From: Rhodeus uyekii
Lineage: Eukaryota > Chordata > Actinopteri > Cypriniformes > Acheilognathidae
Direction of reading: 5' to 3'
Length of the DNA: 64,000 bases
NCBI GenBank assembly: GCA_037043235.1
Contig: JAWRVZ010000029.1
Span: 3,254,001-3,318,000, forward strand
Part shown: positions 59,669 to 64,000 of the stretch, piece by piece
Layout: each line of letters opens with the position of its first letter
Numbering within the stretch: the stretch's first letter is position 1
The notes under the pieces: model-generated
Told to the model about the DNA's origin: nothing
The model's database searches: none
Seen by the model: only the letters and a program-made list of their open reading frames with translations
Translations under genes and position numbers: made by a program

Positions 59669-60183
59669 CGACCTAATCCTTCCCCACTTCGCGGTTCAAG
59701 TTTCGCGCCTCAGTGCATGCGTTGCTATTATTTTTCACAAATATTAATCGAAAAAAAAAAATATATATATACTGCCAAATCGGCAGCCAGCCTTGTTTCA
59801 TTGTGATGCGAGAGAAACGGTTTCCCAGGATGCCAGACAAAGAGAGAAACTCTCTCACTCAGACAAGACATGTGATTGGTTCCCGGCGCGAGATCGACCA
59901 ATGAGAGCACGAGTGGAGTGGGAGCCTCTTCGCCTTTCTCAGAAGCAAATGTTGACAATCCAGCGCCGATATCTGACCTTGAGGCGCTTCCCGAACTGAT
60001 TTAAAGGCCTCATTACCAGTGCATTTAAAATTATATAATTAAAATATGTATAAAGTATAAATATACATATTTTAAACATTCTGGTAACAACACATATGGA
60101 AATTCCTAGGGGGCCAATCACGGATTTTAACCTATGACGTAGTGTTCCGGTCCACATTAACCGCGATTAATGAGAGATCACTG
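59669..60183. mobile_element. Pogo/Tigger-like MITE (family G), second copy
   Basis: Left end worn (CGACCTAATCCTTCCCCACT then TCGCGG), right end CGATTAATGAGAGATCACTG, TA at 59667-59668 and 60184-60185. Internal blocks match 37709-38083. Copy 1 at about 48870 shows the uninterrupted site. Confidence 0.85.
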
Positions 60184-60229
60184 TAGTAGAAAATGAAACC
60201 ATATCCGTGGCCAACGGTGCAAAGTGGCT

Positions 60230-61490
60230 AAATTATATTTACATTTATCTATTCTGAAAAAAAAATATGTTGGGTTAATTAACTATTTTATGTCAACAGG
60301 TTCCACCTAACATATGTTGTTGAAATTATGTAACATTATATGTAATAATGTATAATATGTAAATTATGTAACATTATCTTTTTTTTTTTTACTTAATGCA
60401 ATCTTGTTTAGTTAAATCAAATTAACAACCTTGGTTTTAAACAATTAACATAAGTTTGCATTCAGTATGTGCATTTCAGAACATTTTAAAATTGTACACA
60501 TTTTTAACAATAATAATCCGTGAAAATGTAAATTTTACACATTTTTAACAGTAAACAGTTGCAAAATCGGAACTCTGTAAACTATGTCTGACTGTTTTCT
60601 CTTACTATTTAAGGTAAAACAAATATACTGTAAATATATTGCATACATTTAAAAACATACCTTTTCAAATGTCAAGCAAGACTTATGTTCAAAATCTGTA
60701 TTTTAAAAACTGCTTTCCATTTTCTTTTTAAAAGCATACTGTAAAAATAAATAAAATCACATTGCCTATAAATGAAATTAAATGGGTGAAATGCTCTTTT
60801 AAAGTCTGTGCATTTCTAAATTGGGAATGCATACAATGCATTTATTCAATACTGAAAGAAGCGCAACATTGTACTGGAACAAATGTACTGTAAAAAGCCA
60901 AAAGTGTAACATTGAGAAAACCTGAGTACCATCACTTGATCCTGACCTCAACTTACAAAAGAAGCTTATTTTTCAGGACATGGACCTTGTTTGACAGCTT
61001 GTTGGCATCTAGCTCCATAAAAAGCTTTTGAAATGTTTCAAAGGTGTATCTCAAATCTTGCGGGCAAACTGCTAAACTGTAGTATAAATGTTTTTGATGA
61101 CCTAACCAAAAAGGTAGGCCTACTTAACTAAATGCCAACTTTTTAAAGTTTTAAATGTGTTTAGTTCTATGATTTTTATATTTGAAATCGAATAGAAATT
61201 CAAAGACCGCAATTTAAAACTAATACTAAACCATGAGACAAGATGTTTTCTCATAAATGGTGAAAATACTCCTGATTAAAATTTGAATAAAAGTAATTTG
61301 TCTTTTTATGGGAAAATTTGAATTAAACCAAAGTGCAAAAAGTGGAAAATATTACATGGGAAGTAAAAAGCCATGCAGAGTTACTAATAATAATCTGAAA
61401 TCAAAGTCAATTACAAAAGTGTATATATCTGGAGATTATCCGCATCATTCATTTTTTTGCTTTACACTGTGTAAGCTAATAAAAATTAAA
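60230..61490. other. Copy-2-specific AT-rich stretch
   Basis: Sequence with no counterpart in copy 1, AT-rich. I see no exon or bounded element. Confidence 0.4.
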
Positions 61491-62019
61491 GTTAAATTTA
61501 AACTCAAATCAGAATTTAAAAAACTACTTGAACAGTAAAATTTAAAATACTTTATTGTTTTACCTGCATATCAATGTGAATATTAACTGACATCAGAAAA
61601 TGTTAGATATGCAATGTTGAGAAAAAATATCATACCACCAAATGGCTTTTTATATTTGACGTGTAATCCTTTGCAGTGGATTGGAAGTGTAAATGTTGAG
61701 TTCATACTGCACAGTGATATTTTTATGTCTCCTTAAAGTCTCATGTGAGATCATCCTGCTTTTTAATATGTTTGATAATTGTTTTTAATGAATGAAATGA
61801 TGATTTGCAGATCATGCACATATTTAAATGTCTGCTTTTTTCAAATAAAATAAAATCAATTATTAAGACTAGGTCCTTTATCTTTTGAGGGGCCCTTCAT
61901 TCATAATCATAATTATTACCTACATTCACTGACTCAATCGTCTTTAAAATTTCTACACATTGTTTTCAATTAATGCAACTTTAGGCGGCTGTTCAAAATC
62001 ATGCCACTCATATAGTGTT

Positions 62020-62322
62020 TGTCAGGGTTCTGTCACTTAAGTTTGGGTTTCTAGTGTGTTGCTTGACAGAGCTCTGACACTGCCCCTTTGTTGTGTGTTG
62101 TGATTGTAAACCCCGCCCATCTTGTTACCTTGTTTCCCTTGAGTGTTGTCACTCAAGTGCTGTCCCTGGTTTGTTTGTGTTATGTCAAGTTTCCTGTTAT
62201 CGTGTTTAGTTAATGTTTTCCCCATTGTGGGTATTTCTTTTGTGAGATTTATGTTCCTTTTGTTTATAATAAATACATCACCTTTCCCCTGCAATTGAGT
62301 CCTCCCTTCATGTTCCGTGACA
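62020..62322. mobile_element. Solo LTR with 5-bp target duplication
   Basis: Begins TGTCAGGGTTC and ends CCGTGACA (TG...CA). GTGTT flanks it exactly on both sides (62015-62019 and 62323-62327). AATAAA near 62268 fits an LTR poly(A) signal. No internal retroelement follows, so it is a solo LTR from end-to-end recombination. Family not determined. Confidence 0.88.
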
Positions 62323-62601
62323 GTGTTACTCACATCGTTAACGCACATAATTATTTCACCCTGTGATTTTGTCCATCTTTAGCAAAACAGTTTTCTGTGG
62401 CTTGAATGATTATAGATCGCGCGCTTTCTCTTTCCCTTTGCACTGTTTTTTCAAACACAACCTCAAACTCATCGACGCCGCTTTGTCCATTCTTAAAGTG
62501 AGTATTTTTTTGGCAGATGTAACAGTATTGAAAGGGACAGTCAACCATTATAAAATTGCGGTTATAATTCTTCACCTGGTCCCTGATCATAGGTGTGACT
62601 T

Positions 62602-62696
62602 TTCTTCTTCTTCTTCTTCTTCTTCTTCTTCTTCTTCTTCTTCTTCTTCTTCTTCTTCTTCTTCTTCTTCTTCTTCTTCTTCTTCTTCTTCTTCTC
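62602..62696. repeat. (TTC)n microsatellite
   Basis: About 31 uninterrupted TTC units. The sequence is purely polypyrimidine on plus, so it could form triplex DNA. Confidence 0.97.
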
Positions 62697-62699
62697 TTT

Positions 62700-63180
62700 T
62701 TTTGCAACGTAATTGTCCTCTTATTTTTTATTGTATTTGTTTATTTTTATTAGTTGTTTCCGTTGTTGTTGTAAATGTATAATGTGCTTTATGATTATTT
62801 TTCTGTATGTTCCTATTCTCAGCAATAATTATAATAGACCGTCAACTGCTTGCAGGGGATTGTGTCTTGCATCTTATTCGGAAGCCAGTGTGGTTTTAAG
62901 GGGATTATCCCTCCAAGCAAAATAACTCTAACTTCACCCCTGCAAAAGTGCAAAAAGATGTTTCTATCGTTCTCAAATCCTTCCTGCCTTTCATTGGTTC
63001 GCATATATTTGCGTACATTTCACTCCAGCCAACAGAGGAACCTTTTACACACCAGCTCCTCCTCTTTCTAAGAATCTCTCTGAAGTCACTGAATGGCGGT
63101 ATCGCGGGGAAATCCACCGCTGCTCACCTCATTTAAAACCTGTGAGGAATAACTTCAATCAAACATCAGTGGCTGACATG
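62700..63180 (+). other. Non-coding stretch with promoter-like words and a candidate first exon
   Basis: A GCGGGGAAATCC word near 63105 precedes a frame MEINKE (ATG at 63178) that stops at a phase-1 donor AAG/GTGAGA. No downstream exon is in the window. Confidence 0.25.
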
Positions 63181-63289
63181 GAAATCAATAAAGAAGGTGA
63201 GACTTTTGTTCTTTTGACTACAGTATCTTTTTAGACTGCATTTAAGTGCATGATGGCACTTGACATCCCTATAGCTTCTTATTATTAAA

Positions 63290-63999
63290 AAGAAAGAAAA
63301 AAATAAATAAATATGGAGACTACAAATGGCAAATAAACCTGCAACTGATATAGAGTAACCGAGAGGCTTTGGTTAGATCTTTAGATAGTTTGAGTAAATA
63401 GTGCAAGTGTACAATTGGGTTACAGAATATGAGGCTAATGTCTTCTCATATAGAAATATGACAGGAAAAGACATTTTACGTGTCCTTATTATCTAAAAGG
63501 GCTCATAAATGGCTATTTCTATGTAAGTTTAGTGGTTTTATACAGGTTTCTCTGCGGTCTGGGGTCGGACTGGGAGGATGTTAGAGCACACGGAACGCGC
63601 GCAGACACTCACGCGCATAAAACTTCCCGGGACTCATAAAATAGTTAAATGACTGAAACGCTACATGTCATTCGACCGCTATTCAATCTAATTCTGAATG
63701 TGCTTAACTGACATGATAGTTGTTATCATGTGTTGCCAAAGTATTTCTAATCTTTAGAATGAATTAACAAACATGTAGATATACACACAATCAAGTCGAA
63801 AAACCAATCAACACAAATTTCACTGATCGATCGAATCCTTCCTCTTTTGCTGGTAGAAAGATACAATCTTTTTTTTCCACCTAATTAAATACCGAAACAG
63901 TGTTTTATTGTTTTCTGAAGTTATGACAAAGCATTTTAAATTTTAGATAAAAATGTCTTTCTAGTTTCTTGATAGTTAAGGAAGCTGGCGAGGAAGTCT
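63290..63999. repeat. Second duplicated block, copy 2 (rearranged)
   Basis: 63290-63640 matches 56610-57000 directly. Further right, TTTTCTGAAGTTATGACAAA at 63911 through GAGGAAGTCT at 63999 matches the inverse of 57487-57580. So the two parts have changed relative orientation. Confidence 0.8.
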
Positions 64000-64000
64000 C

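Larger units (their letters stand above)
58110..61760. repeat. Duplicated block, copy 2
   Basis: Aligns with 47511-50080. Extra relative to copy 1: a SINE interval (about 59137-59360), a family G MITE (59669-60183) and divergent sequence 60.23-61.49 kb. It lacks the MITE at 49250-49806. No recognised gene. Confidence 0.9.

Noticed and set aside
62351..62782. Poly-Arg and poly-Ser frames
   Set aside because: Both strands of the (TTC)n tract translated; not genes.
63105..63117. NF-kB site GGGGAAATCC
   Set aside because: It does not meet GGGRNWYYCC exactly; it resembles an E2F word equally well.

Overview
The window is vertebrate nuclear DNA, most likely from a ray-finned fish and probably a cypriniform. 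Evidence: six multi-exon vertebrate genes with compact introns, many short DNA transposons, tRNA-derived SINEs, and a fish-type DIRS retrotransposon. No prokaryotic features were seen. The species cannot be fixed from the sequence alone.

Layout. (1) 1-11 kb: hmgxb4 on the minus strand, 3' end outside the window; its introns hold pogo/Tigger-like MITEs, a hAT nested in a hAT, and a small palindromic MITE. (2) 11.3-17.9 kb: ankrd54 (minus, 8 exons, 310 aa). (3) 19.2-25.4 kb: foxred2 (minus, 9 exons, 685 aa). (4) 27.1-29.8 kb: hmox1 (plus, 268 aa) with TATA box and AP-1/MARE-like promoter. (5) 30.5-40.0 kb: mcm5 (minus, 16 exons, 736 aa), tail-to-tail with hmox1 and with E2F-type promoter words. 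(6) 41.3-45.5 kb: gcat (minus, 9 exons, 422 aa). I rebuilt the exon chains of these genes by hand from splice sites; every complete chain sums to a multiple of three.

46-64 kb is accessory-like. It holds a duplicated block (47.5-50.1 kb and 58.1-61.8 kb) in which the copies carry different transposon insertions and so show each other's empty sites. Between them lies an apparently intact DIRS-type tyrosine-recombinase retrotransposon (about 50.11-55.50 kb) with 154-bp identical inverted repeats. There is also a solo LTR with perfect 5-bp target duplication, a second rearranged duplication (56.6-57.6 kb versus 63.3-64.0 kb), and a few candidate first exons that I could not assign to a gene.

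The six genes do not form one pathway: chromatin/HMG box (hmgxb4), signalling scaffold (ankrd54), ER redox (foxred2), haem breakdown (hmox1), replication helicase (mcm5) and threonine/glycine catabolism (gcat). Their order is mainly of synteny interest, because human orthologues all lie on 22q12-q13.
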